This document shows, one piece after another, positions 45,019 to 52,606 of a stretch of DNA of 64,000 nt. The translations under genes and the position numbers were made by a program. The notes beneath the pieces were generated by a model. It worked only from the letters and a program-made list of their open reading frames with translations, ran no database searches and was not told where the DNA came from. Positions within the stretch are counted from its first letter, which is position 1; every line of letters starts with the position of its first letter. The stretch is from Cumulibacter manganitolerans. GTDB taxonomy: Bacteria > Actinomycetota > Actinomycetes > Mycobacteriales > Antricoccaceae. The stretch spans positions 22,060 through 86,059 of the forward strand of contig NZ_WBKP01000001.1 in NCBI RefSeq assembly GCF_009602465.1. The letters are read 5' to 3'.

Positions 45019-46146
45019 ATGGACCTTACCTACACCAGCGAGCAGCAAGCGCTCCGTGACAGCCTGTCTCGCTACCTGGACCGCACGTACACGTTCGATC
45101 AGCGCCAGGAGCTGCTTCGGTCCGACCGCCCGTGGTCGGGTGACGCGTGGAAGCACTTCACCGAGCTCGGACTGACCGCCCTGCCGTTCGACGAGGAGGC
45201 CGGAGGGATCGGCGGCACGATGGCCGACATCGTCGCCGTGGGCGAGATATTGGGCGAGTACCTCTGTGTCGAGCCATATGTGTCCTGCGTGGTTCTCGCC
45301 GGACAGGCGCTGCGCGCCGCCACCGGCTCGGACCCGGCGAGCAGACTGCTCGAGGCCGTCATCGGCGGCGAGGCCCAGGTCGCATTCGCCCATGAGGAAG
45401 GCGCCGGCACGCCGGCCGCCGCGCACGTGGCGTTGACCGCGCGCGAGGGCGCCGGCGGCCACCGCCTCACCGGCCGCAAGGAGCTCGTGCTCGGTGCCGC
45501 GCAGGCGTCGGCGATCGTCGTGACCGCGCGGCTCGACGGCGCCGCCCGCGATCCCGAGGGCCTGGCGCTGCTGCTGGTCGATGCGTCCGCCCCGGGGATC
45601 TCGTTCCGTGAGTACCGCACGATCGACGGTCGGGCCGCTGCTTCGGTGGACCTGCAGGACGTGCCCGCCCAGCTGCTGGCGCAGGACGCCACCGAGGTGA
45701 TCGAGGAGATCATCGCGAACGGCATCATCGCCCTCGCCGCGGAGGCCGTCGGGGCGATGAACGCGCTACTGCGGCAGACGATCGAGTACGCCGCCACGCG
45801 GCAGCAGTTCGGCGTACCGATCGGCAGCTTCCAGGTGCTCGCGCATCGCATGGCGAACATGAAGATGGCGTACCTGAATGCCCGTGCCACCCTGCTCCAC
45901 ACGACCGCGCTCGCAGAGGCGGGGACGGTTTCGGCTGTCGACACAGCGGTGCTCAAGGCTCAGGTCGCGCGCTTCGGCCGGACGATCTTCGAGTCGGCGA
46001 TCCAGCTGCACGGCGGCATCGGCACCACCGACGAGCTGCCGATCGGGCACTACGCGAAGCGGATCCTCGCTTTCGAGCCGATGTTCGGAGATCCGGATTT
46101 CCACCTTCGGGCGGTCGGCGCGGCGGCGGGCGTGCCGGCCCGCTAG
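45019..46146 (+). CDS. Acyl-CoA dehydrogenase, second subunit
   Basis: A 375-aa acyl-CoA dehydrogenase-family protein. It opens DLTYTSEQQALRDSLSRYL, has LGLTALPFDEEAGGIGG, ATRQQFGVPIGSFQVLAHRM and QLHGGIGTTDELPIGHYAKR near the end, which carries FAD-binding residues. It lacks the YEGT-type catalytic glutamate, as in the partner subunit of heteromeric FadE enzymes. ATG 45019 has GGAGGAG upstream. The pair probably forms an alpha2beta2 dehydrogenase for a bulky CoA ester. Confidence 0.92.
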   Translation: MDLTYTSEQQALRDSLSRYLDRTYTFDQRQELLRSDRPWSGDAWKHFTELGLTALPFDEEAGGIGGTMADIVAVGEILGEYLCVEPYVSCVVLAGQALRAATGSDPASRLLEAVIGGEAQVAFAHEEGAGTPAAAHVALTAREGAGGHRLTGRKELVLGAAQASAIVVTARLDGAARDPEGLALLLVDASAPGISFREYRTIDGRAAASVDLQDVPAQLLAQDATEVIEEIIANGIIALAAEAVGAMNALLRQTIEYAATRQQFGVPIGSFQVLAHRMANMKMAYLNARATLLHTTALAEAGTVSAVDTAVLKAQVARFGRTIFESAIQLHGGIGTTDELPIGHYAKRILAFEPMFGDPDFHLRAVGAAAGVPAR

Positions 46147-46214
46147 CACTATCGGCCGGTGAGTTCTCCCGATCTGCAGGCTCGTGCGCTGATGCCGATC
46201 GGTGCACCGGAGCC

Positions 46215-47156
46215 TCAGATGTGCTCGTCGAGGAAGGTGAGCACCTGGTCGACCACGTCTTCGTCGGTGAAGAAGGCCGGGTCCGAGTGACCGACGTCCA
46301 AGGAGATCAGCCCGCTCGGTACGCCGGCCGCCTCGAGCTGGGCGAGCATCTCGTCGGCCTGGTCGTGGGCGACGACGCAGTCCTTCGTGCCGTGCAGCAG
46401 CAGCAGTGGCGCGTCGCCCGAGTCGACGTGGTTCACCGGGCTCGCGTCGGCCGCCAGCTCGGCGTACGGCGCCTCCGTGAGCGGACCGCCGATCAGCTTG
46501 CTCTGGCCCACCTCGCCGTACGCCGACCCGCAGCGGGCCGCTGCCTGGGGCTGCATCGTCGGCAGGTCGTAGGCGCCGAAGAACGACACGGCCGCCTCGA
46601 TCACGCTCGAGCCGTCGCTGGTGCCGACGGCGCCCTCCATGCTCGGCTCGCCATGGGTGGTGCTCAGCAGCGCGACGAGGTGACCGCCGGCGGAGCCGCC
46701 GAATGCCGCGAACCGGCCGGCGTCGAGGTGGTATCGCGCGGCGTGCGTCGAGAGGTAGCGGACGGCCGCCTTCACGTCGTGGATCTGCGCGGGCCAGATC
46801 GCCTCGCCGGTGAGCCGGTAGTTGATCGCCGCGACGGCGTACCCGGCGGCGAGCAGCGAGTCCCTGAACGCCTTGATGTCGGCTCCTGCGGCGCTGTCGA
46901 TCTGGCTCTTGTCGCCGTGCTCCCAGCCGCCGCCGTGGATGTAGATGACCAACGGGAGGGCATCGCCTCCGGCGCGCGCCGGCAGGTAGAGGTCGAGTGC
47001 CTGGCTGCGAGAGTCGCGCGCGTACGCGACGTCGCGAACGACCTGGCCCGTTGCGCCTCCGGAGCCGCAGCCGACGAGCGTCGACGCGGCCAGCAGAGCA
47101 GCGGCGATACCGGCGCGACGGCAACGAGCGGCGATGCGTGATTCGACGGTGCGCAC
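46215..47156 (-). CDS. Secreted esterase/lipase lipoprotein
   Basis: A 313-aa alpha/beta hydrolase of the hormone-sensitive lipase type. A signal peptide ends at the lipobox LVGC, so it should be anchored outside the membrane. The oxyanion motif YIHGGGWEHGD and nucleophile FGGSAGGHL are clear, followed by LLLHGTKDCVV with the Asp and LDVGHSD with the His. GTG 47156 is chosen because GGGAGG lies six bases upstream; ATG 47162 would leave no spacing. Convergent with the acyl-CoA dehydrogenases. Confidence 0.88.
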   Translation of the reverse strand: MRTVESRIAARCRRAGIAAALLAASTLVGCGSGGATGQVVRDVAYARDSRSQALDLYLPARAGGDALPLVIYIHGGGWEHGDKSQIDSAAGADIKAFRDSLLAAGYAVAAINYRLTGEAIWPAQIHDVKAAVRYLSTHAARYHLDAGRFAAFGGSAGGHLVALLSTTHGEPSMEGAVGTSDGSSVIEAAVSFFGAYDLPTMQPQAAARCGSAYGEVGQSKLIGGPLTEAPYAELAADASPVNHVDSGDAPLLLLHGTKDCVVAHDQADEMLAQLEAAGVPSGLISLDVGHSDPAFFTDEDVVDQVLTFLDEHI

Positions 47157-47206
47157 GCGCATCCTCCCGGCCAATCGGTCGATGTCAGAGAAACCGGCCG
47201 GCCAGA

Positions 47207-48073
47207 CTAGCCCAACCGGTTCAGCCGTGACTGTGCGCGTTCCGCGGCGAGCCGCGCCGCCGCTTCGTCGCGTTCGGCACTCTCGTGCTGACGCTCCGCG
47301 TGCTCCTGCGCCTGCCGGGCAGAGCTGAGGTCGCGCAGGAGGTCCTCCAGCTGCTGCTCGAGCCGCTCCCGCTCGTTCTGCAGTCTCTCGCGGTGGCGGC
47401 GCGCGTCGGAGACCGCGTCGGTGGTCACCTTCACCGCCTCCTCCGATCGCCGCAGTTCCGACTCCGCCTCCGCCACTGCGCGTTCTGCGTCAGCGCGGGC
47501 GCGTTCCGCTTTCCTGTCCCTGTGCGGCCCGGATCCCTTGATGCTCGTCGGCGTGGACGCCGCAGCCGTGAGCGGCAGGGCCGTCACACCGTCCAGATCC
47601 ACCGGGGTGAGTCCCGAGGCCTCGAACGCGTCCGTCAACAAGCCGCTCGAGACGGCGGCCCCGGCGTGCGGGTCGGCCATGGCGGCATGCAGCGTCTCCT
47701 CCACCTCCGCGCGCACCTTGTCGCTGACGCCGTGCCCCAGCTCCCGCGCGAGCCCGGTCACTTGCGCGGACAGCGCGTGGATCAGCTGGCGGCGTTGTTG
47801 ATCGAGGGTCCGCAGCTGCGCTCCCTCGAGGTGGCTGTGGGCCTCGCGCAGCTTCTCGCCCAAGGCGATGACCTGGCCGATCTCCTCGCCATGGCGGCGC
47901 ACCAGGACGTTGACCAGCCAGGCGGCATTGGTCGGCTTGCGGAGCCGCTGAATGGCGTCGCCGAGCTGACGGTCACCCGAGGCCCGGGCCGCTTTGGCGC
48001 GTGCGTTCCGCGCCGCGGTGAACTCCGCGGGCGTCAGGCCGTAGAGCTCGGCGGCCACCTCTTCCAGGGTCAC
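47207..48073 (-). CDS. Uncharacterised coiled-coil protein
   Basis: A 288-aa protein of unknown function. The N-terminal part has LYGLTPAEFTAARNARAKAA, then RLRKPTNAAWLVNVLVRRH, a pattern I have seen only in uncharacterised actinobacterial proteins. From about residue 185 to the end it is a charged coiled coil rich in Arg, Glu and Ala. No membrane segment or signal. GTG 48073 is the first plausible start in frame, though without a strong ribosome site; the long upstream frame has no protein-like composition. Divergent from the DUF2236 gene. Confidence 0.75.
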   Translation of the reverse strand: MTLEEVAAELYGLTPAEFTAARNARAKAARASGDRQLGDAIQRLRKPTNAAWLVNVLVRRHGEEIGQVIALGEKLREAHSHLEGAQLRTLDQQRRQLIHALSAQVTGLARELGHGVSDKVRAEVEETLHAAMADPHAGAAVSSGLLTDAFEASGLTPVDLDGVTALPLTAAASTPTSIKGSGPHRDRKAERARADAERAVAEAESELRRSEEAVKVTTDAVSDARRHRERLQNERERLEQQLEDLLRDLSSARQAQEHAERQHESAERDEAAARLAAERAQSRLNRLG

Positions 48074-48350
48074 CGCGGACGACCGACTCGGCGGTGTCCC
48101 GCCCGTTCGCGCAGGTCCTGGCTCATCACAGCAGTATGGACGATCGTCCGGCGCGGAGCCACGACGCTGCGGCCGCACGACGGTCCGGACCAAGGTCACG
48201 GGCGATGCGGCGGTAGCGCTCGGTCGACGCATGGAGGGCAACGTCTGGACCGGCCTGAAGCGTCGCCTGGAAGCGAAGCCCGGTCGACGGAGGACTTCGC
48301 TCATACAGTGAGTGTCGGAGCCAGCAGTCACCACAGGCGAGGAGCGGGCG

Positions 48351-49202
48351 ATGATCGACGCAGTGCGCGGCCGGTTGCGCGATGCGGTCCGCAGCCGCAT
48401 CGCCGGGGACGATGCCGAGAAACGCGCTGCGCAGATCTGGGCGAAGCCGGGTGAGCGCCGCTTCACCGACCGCGACCCGATCTGGCGCGTGCACTCCGAC
48501 GCCTCGATGTTCGCCGGGGGCATCCGCGCGCTGCTGCTGCAGAGCCTGCACCCGCTCGCGATGGCCGGCGTCGCCGAGCACTCGGGCTTCCGCAGCGACC
48601 CGCTCGGCCGGCTGCAACGCACGAGCGACTTCATCGCGCAGACCACCTTCGCGGTGCGTGAGGACGCCGACCGGGCGGTGCGGATCGTCCGCGCCGTGCA
48701 CAAGCGCGTCGTCGGCGTGGCCGACGACGGTACGCCGTACTCCGCCGGCGATCCGCATCTGCTGATGTGGGTGCACGCGGCCGAGATCGACAGCTTCCTG
48801 CAGACCTACCAGGAGTTCGGCTCCGCGGCGCTGTCGGCGCACGACGCAGACCTGTACGTCGCGCAGACCGCCGAGACGGCCGAGGCCCTCGGCGTCGAGC
48901 GTGCGCCCCGGTCGGTCGCCGAGCTCGAGGACGTCCTGGCGTCGTACCGCCCGGAGCTGCGAGCCACCCCCGAGGCTCTCGACGTGGCCCGCTTTCTGCT
49001 GCTGCAGCCGCCGGTGCCGATGCTCGCCCGCGGCGGCTACGCAGGGCTCGCGATCGCGGCCGCGGCGACCCTGCCGCCGTGGGCTCTGGCAATGCTGCGG
49101 ATCCCGCACCTGCGCGGAGTGACGCCCCTCGCCGGGCGCTTGGCCGGATCCATGTCGGTGGGCACACTGCGCTGGATCATGACCGCTCCGCGGACGTCGT
49201 GA
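48351..49202 (+). CDS. DUF2236/MpaB-like oxygenase family protein
   Basis: A 283-aa protein of the DUF2236 group, which includes latex oxygenase-like and MpaB proteins. It shows SLHPLAMAGVAEHSGFRSDPLGRL, RVHSDASMFAGGIRALLLQ and HLLMWVHAAEIDSFL, where conserved histidines could bind haem. Function in bacteria is unknown. ATG 48351 with GCGAGGAGCG upstream is preferred to GTG 48312. It has no close operon partner. Confidence 0.85.
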   Translation: MIDAVRGRLRDAVRSRIAGDDAEKRAAQIWAKPGERRFTDRDPIWRVHSDASMFAGGIRALLLQSLHPLAMAGVAEHSGFRSDPLGRLQRTSDFIAQTTFAVREDADRAVRIVRAVHKRVVGVADDGTPYSAGDPHLLMWVHAAEIDSFLQTYQEFGSAALSAHDADLYVAQTAETAEALGVERAPRSVAELEDVLASYRPELRATPEALDVARFLLLQPPVPMLARGGYAGLAIAAAATLPPWALAMLRIPHLRGVTPLAGRLAGSMSVGTLRWIMTAPRTS

Positions 49203-49330
49203 CACGGCGCTCACCAGGAGGTCTACGCTTTCAAACCGTGCGCTGAACGGTGGCCCGCGGTCAGGGGCCGGCGGCCGGCGTCGGAGCCCGCGGAGTTCGT
49301 CCTGCCCCTCGATGATTGGACACGACCCTC

Positions 49331-50065
49331 ATGATCCAGCTCGGAATCCTGCTCATCATCTTCGGCTTCGGATCGCTGATTCTCCCAGAGATCGGCTTCC
49401 AGTTTCGCCTGATGGAGCTGTTGGACGACGCCCAGCCCGCAGCCGGAATCATCGTGGGTCTCATCGGCATCGCGCTGGTCGGTGTTGCCGTGGCGCAGGG
49501 CGCGAAGAAGCAGAAGGCCGCGACCGCGGGTCAGTGGGTCGGCAACGGCCAGTGGGCGGGCTCGTCGCCGTCCGCCCCGAACACGGCGGGACCCGGCGGT
49601 CCCTCGGGCTGGGGCCAGCCGGCGTCCGCGCCGCAGACGGGTCCGCAGCCGGCGTGGGGCCAGCCGGCATCGGGACCGCAGACCGGATCGCACACGCCCT
49701 GGGGCCAGCCGCCGTCCGCACCGCAGGCCGGCAACCAGCCGCCGTGGGGCCAGGCCGTGTCCGGTCCGCAGGCGGCCAACCAGCCCACGTGGGGCCGGCC
49801 GGTCGGCGGTCCGCAGTCACCGGGCGCGTTGCACGCGCCGGGACAGCCGACCTACGGCGGCCCCCCGCAGCCGCCCACTCAGAATCCGCCGTGGGCGGAG
49901 AAGCCCGAAGAGCAGCCGGGGCAGCCGTACGGCGCGCAGCCGGGCGGCCAGTACGGCGCCCAGCAGCCCGGAGCTCAGCAGCCCGGTCCGGCCGACCCGC
50001 AGCCCGGCCAGCCGTCCCGGCCGCACGACGGTCCGGGCTTCGACCAGCAGCCACCCGCCCGGTAG
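49331..50065 (+). CDS. Membrane protein with Trp-Gly-Gln-Pro repeats
   Basis: A 244-aa protein. Two membrane helices (about residues 2-16 and 38-57) are followed by a long Pro-Gly-Gln-rich tail. From about residue 93 there are five 15-residue repeats of the type WGQP-x-SAPQTG-x-QP, visible as 45-bp periodicity in DNA, then a Tyr-Gly-Ala-Gln-Pro region. The tail is probably disordered and may be extracellular. No catalytic motif. ATG 49331 opens the first helix. Convergent with the MerR gene 6 bp away. Confidence 0.75.
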   Translation: MIQLGILLIIFGFGSLILPEIGFQFRLMELLDDAQPAAGIIVGLIGIALVGVAVAQGAKKQKAATAGQWVGNGQWAGSSPSAPNTAGPGGPSGWGQPASAPQTGPQPAWGQPASGPQTGSHTPWGQPPSAPQAGNQPPWGQAVSGPQAANQPTWGRPVGGPQSPGALHAPGQPTYGGPPQPPTQNPPWAEKPEEQPGQPYGAQPGGQYGAQQPGAQQPGPADPQPGQPSRPHDGPGFDQQPPAR

Positions 50066-50071
50066 GGCGCC

Positions 50072-50395
50072 TCACGATCTCTCGGGACCGCCCTCTTCCC
50101 CGGGCTGCTGCGCCGCGAGCCGGGACTCCAGGTCCAGCACCATGGCGACCCCCGCCAGGTTGAGCCCGGCCGCGAGCAGGTCCCCGATGCGCCGCAGCCG
50201 GTCGAGGTCGTCCGCGCTGTAGCGGCGGGTGCGGCCCTCGGTGCGGGCCGGCTCGAGCAGACCGCGCGCCTCGTACAGCCGCAGCGTCTGTACGCCCATG
50301 CCGACCAGCTCGGCCGCCACCGAGATCCCGTACACCCCGCGCGCGCTGTCGGGCACGGTGCTGGCCGCCGCCTCGCGCTTGTCGGCTGAGCCCAT
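50072..50395 (-). CDS. MerR-family regulator
   Basis: A 107-aa protein with a MerR helix-turn-helix (YGISVAAELVGMGVQTLRLYEARGLL, about residues 22-47) and wing, then a short dimerisation helix. The opening VYGISVAAELVG and size resemble HspR heat-shock repressors. It is divergent from an hsp20 gene, so it probably controls it. ATG 50395 has GGAAGG 7 nt upstream. The classic HAIR sequence was not seen in the shared region. Confidence 0.85.
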   Translation of the reverse strand: MGSADKREAAASTVPDSARGVYGISVAAELVGMGVQTLRLYEARGLLEPARTEGRTRRYSADDLDRLRRIGDLLAAGLNLAGVAMVLDLESRLAAQQPGEEGGPERS

Positions 50396-50452
50396 CGAGC
50401 CGCCTTCCGCCAAGAATTTTCCCGATCAGTGTTGCACGCCACTATGCGCAGC

Positions 50453-50479
50453 GTTATAACAATATCTATAGCCAACAAT
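50453..50479. promoter_or_regulatory. AT-rich regulatory block between MerR and hsp20
   Basis: In the 148-bp MerR-hsp20 gap, a stretch far richer in A and T than its surroundings contains palindrome GTTATAAC (50453-50460) and the direct repeat AACAAT at 50458-50463 and 50474-50479 (16-bp period). It could hold overlapping promoters and a MerR site. This is inference from position and composition. Confidence 0.45.
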
Positions 50480-50543
50480 ACAGATCGGCAGGTCGCCTGA
50501 TCTGGTTCAGCATCGAGAAAGTGAGGAGTTGGAGGTGGTCACG

Positions 50544-50972
50544 ATGCTGATGCGGACCGACCCGTTCCGCGAGTTCGATCGGATTACCCAGCAGATGTTC
50601 GGCACCAACGGCACTCCTGCCCGGCCGACCCTGATGCCGATGGACGCATGGCGTGAAGGTGACGTCTTCCGGGTCGAGTTCGATCTCCCGGGTGTCGACC
50701 CGTCCTCGATCGACCTGGACGTGGAGCGCAACGTGGTCACGGTGCGCGCCGAGCGTCCGCCGCGCGAGGGCGACAGCGAGCTGATCGCCGCCGAGCGTCC
50801 CCGCGGCGTCTTCAGCCGGCAGCTGTTCCTGGGTGACACGCTGGACACCGAGCGCATCCAGGCCAGCTACGAGGCGGGGGTGCTCGCCCTGACGATCCCG
50901 GTCGCCGAGCAGGCCAAGCCGCGCAAGATCGAGATCTCCAGCAACAGCGACAAGCAGGCGATCGACGCCTGA
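50544..50972 (+). CDS. hsp20: Hsp20/alpha-crystallin small heat-shock protein
   Basis: A 142-aa small heat-shock chaperone that holds unfolded proteins. The alpha-crystallin domain (about residues 30-130) has [21 protein letters not shown]-type strands, [14 protein letters not shown] and [15 protein letters not shown], with a C-terminal KPRKIEI where I-x-I mediates oligomer contacts. ATG 50544 has GGAGGTGG upstream. It is divergent from a MerR-type gene that probably regulates it. Confidence 0.93.
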   Translation: MLMRTDPFREFDRITQQMFGTNGTPARPTLMPMDAWREGDVFRVEFDLPGVDPSSIDLDVERNVVTVRAERPPREGDSELIAAERPRGVFSRQLFLGDTLDTERIQASYEAGVLALTIPVAEQAKPRKIEISSNSDKQAIDA

Positions 50973-51014
50973 GCGGCGACGCCTAGGCCGACCGGTGAGG
51001 TGCACGGAAGGCAG

Positions 51015-51347
51015 GTGAGAACGGTGCAGACCCTCCCTGGCGCGGGCGAGAGGTGCGTCGATCTCGACCCGGAGCTCGCCCTGCTGCTGGACGACCCGCA
51101 GTGGGTACGCGAGGAGTTCGAGGTCCTGATGGCCGCCGAGTGGCCGCAGCGGATAGTGCGCGTGCCGCTCACTCGGACCGCCACCGGAGCCGGGCCGACG
51201 GGTCCCGACGGGCGTCGCCCCGCGCGCGGCGCGCGGCTTCGCAAGCCGCCGTCTCGGGCGCACGCCCCCGGGACCGACGGGTGGGTACGGGAGCGCTCAC
51301 CTCCGCGCGGAGGCGCGCACTCCTCTGATCGACCGAACGAGGCGTGA
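51015..51347 (+). CDS. Small hypothetical protein near hsp20
   Basis: A 110-codon frame. The first 45 residues look protein-like (LDPELALLLDDPQWVREEFEVLM), while the rest is Arg-Pro-Gly rich and low in complexity, so the true gene may be shorter or the frame may be non-coding at its end. GTG 51015 has GGAAGG upstream. It follows hsp20 by 42 bp in the same direction. No family recognised. Confidence 0.5.
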   Translation: MRTVQTLPGAGERCVDLDPELALLLDDPQWVREEFEVLMAAEWPQRIVRVPLTRTATGAGPTGPDGRRPARGARLRKPPSRAHAPGTDGWVRERSPPRGGAHSSDRPNEA

Positions 51348-51591
51348 GACAGGAAAGGCAGGTGGTGTCGGCAGATCCTTTCTTCGCCTTCATGAGTCCG
51401 AGGTGGTTGCTGCCCCGCCCGCACGTTTGTTCCCTTCCTTGGCGTCGGATGCGCAATGCGCGCGACGCGAACGCCGTGGGCGTACCGACTGCAGGCGGGC
51501 CGGGCAGCAACCCTCCTCCACCGCGGCGCCGGCGTACTGCCGGAGCCGCCCGACGTCGCAACCCGCTGCGGAAGTAGAACGAGGAGCAGTC
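51348..51591. other. Intergenic stretch without recognisable features
   Basis: About 244 bp between two small hypothetical genes. A frame of 77 codons crosses it (51344-51577) but is Arg-Pro-rich with no ribosome site and no family pattern. No hairpin, repeat or RNA gene stands out. A GAGGAG site near its end belongs to the next gene. Confidence 0.4.
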
Positions 51592-51843
51592 ATGACGACC
51601 GAACGTGCCGACAGCGCCACCGCCCTGGCCATCGCGCTGGCCAATGTGACCAGCAGCCACCGCGCATTGACCGCCGCCCTCGCCGACGGCGACCTGGACG
51701 AGCACGGCGACCTGCTCGAGTGGAGCTCGGCGGTCACCGAGCTGCTGGGGTCCCTGACCGAGCACGTGCGCGAGCTGCTCGAGAAGCGGGACGGGACCGG
51801 CGTCCCGCAATCCGCCGCGGACACCGCTCCGGGCTACATCTGA
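51592..51843 (+). CDS. Small hypothetical protein
   Basis: An 83-aa protein, Ala-rich and largely helical (TALAIALANVTSSHRALTAAL, then SAVTELLGSLTEHVRELLEK). No membrane segment, signal or known motif. ATG 51592 has GAGGAG upstream, which supports a real gene. It lies convergent to the YciO/Sua5 gene, 33 bp away. Confidence 0.6.
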   Translation: MTTERADSATALAIALANVTSSHRALTAALADGDLDEHGDLLEWSSAVTELLGSLTEHVRELLEKRDGTGVPQSAADTAPGYI

Positions 51844-51876
51844 GCCCTCCGCGCGGGGACGAACCCGTGGACGGCG

Positions 51877-52494
51877 CTACTCGAACGGCGTCGGGTCGCC
51901 CGCACCCACGCGGACGACCTCCGGGACACCGCTGGTCATGTCGACGACCGTGGTCGGCGTGTAGCCCGACTCGCCCTCGATGACCGCGTCGACGACGTGG
52001 TCGAGTTCGTCCTTGATCTCCCAGCCGCTCAGCAGCGGCTCGTCGTGGTCGGGCAGCAGAAGGGTGCTGGAGACGATCGGCGATCCGACCGCCTCGATGA
52101 GCGCCTGGGCGACACGGTGATCCGGGATGCGGACGCCGACCGTCTTCTTCTTGGGGTTCTGCATGACCCGCGGCGTCTCGTGGCTGGCCTTCATGATGAA
52201 CGTGTACGGGCCCGGCGTCGCGTTCTTGAGCGCGCGGAACAGCGAGTTGTCGAACGTGACGTAGGCGTCCATCTGGGAGAAGTCGCGGCAGACGAGCGTG
52301 AAGTCGTGCTTGCTGTCGAGCTTGCGGATGTCACGGATCCGCTGCAACGCGTCCTTGTTGCCCAGCGAGCAGCCCAGCGCGTAGCAGGAGTCGGTGGGGT
52401 AGGCGACGAGCCCGCCGTCCCGGATGATCGCGGCCGCCTTCTCGATGAGCCGCGGTTGCGGATCCACCGGGTGAATGTCGATGTACGTCGCCAT
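51877..52494 (-). CDS. L-threonylcarbamoyladenylate synthase-like protein (YciO/YrdC/Sua5)
   Basis: A 205-aa protein of the YrdC fold. It has GGLVAYPTDSCYALGC, the loop near RKLDSKHDFTLVCRD and PGPYTFIMKA, then TVGVRIPDH. The pattern is closer to the YciO branch than to TsaC. YrdC/Sua5 enzymes make threonylcarbamoyl-AMP for tRNA t6A; YciO has weaker activity and an unclear role. ATG 52494 is preferred; GTG 52509 five codons upstream is possible. Divergent from the PLD-helicase gene. Confidence 0.88.
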   Translation of the reverse strand: MATYIDIHPVDPQPRLIEKAAAIIRDGGLVAYPTDSCYALGCSLGNKDALQRIRDIRKLDSKHDFTLVCRDFSQMDAYVTFDNSLFRALKNATPGPYTFIMKASHETPRVMQNPKKKTVGVRIPDHRVAQALIEAVGSPIVSSTLLLPDHDEPLLSGWEIKDELDHVVDAVIEGESGYTPTTVVDMTSGVPEVVRVGAGDPTPFE

Positions 52495-52606
52495 GCGCCG
52501 AGTATGCACCTCGCTCGCGCACGCTTACCCAGGTGTCGAGGGACCCGGCCGGTGACGGGTAAGCGCGTTGGTCGCGAACGTCGGAGCATTCTGAGAAGCT
52601 GCCGGC

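Noticed and set aside
50396-50543. HAIR heat-shock operator between MerR and hsp20
   Set aside because: No CTTGAGT-N7-ACTCAAG or close match is present.
51344-51577. A 77-codon gene between the small hypothetical proteins
   Set aside because: No ribosome site, Arg-Pro-rich low-complexity sequence and no family pattern.
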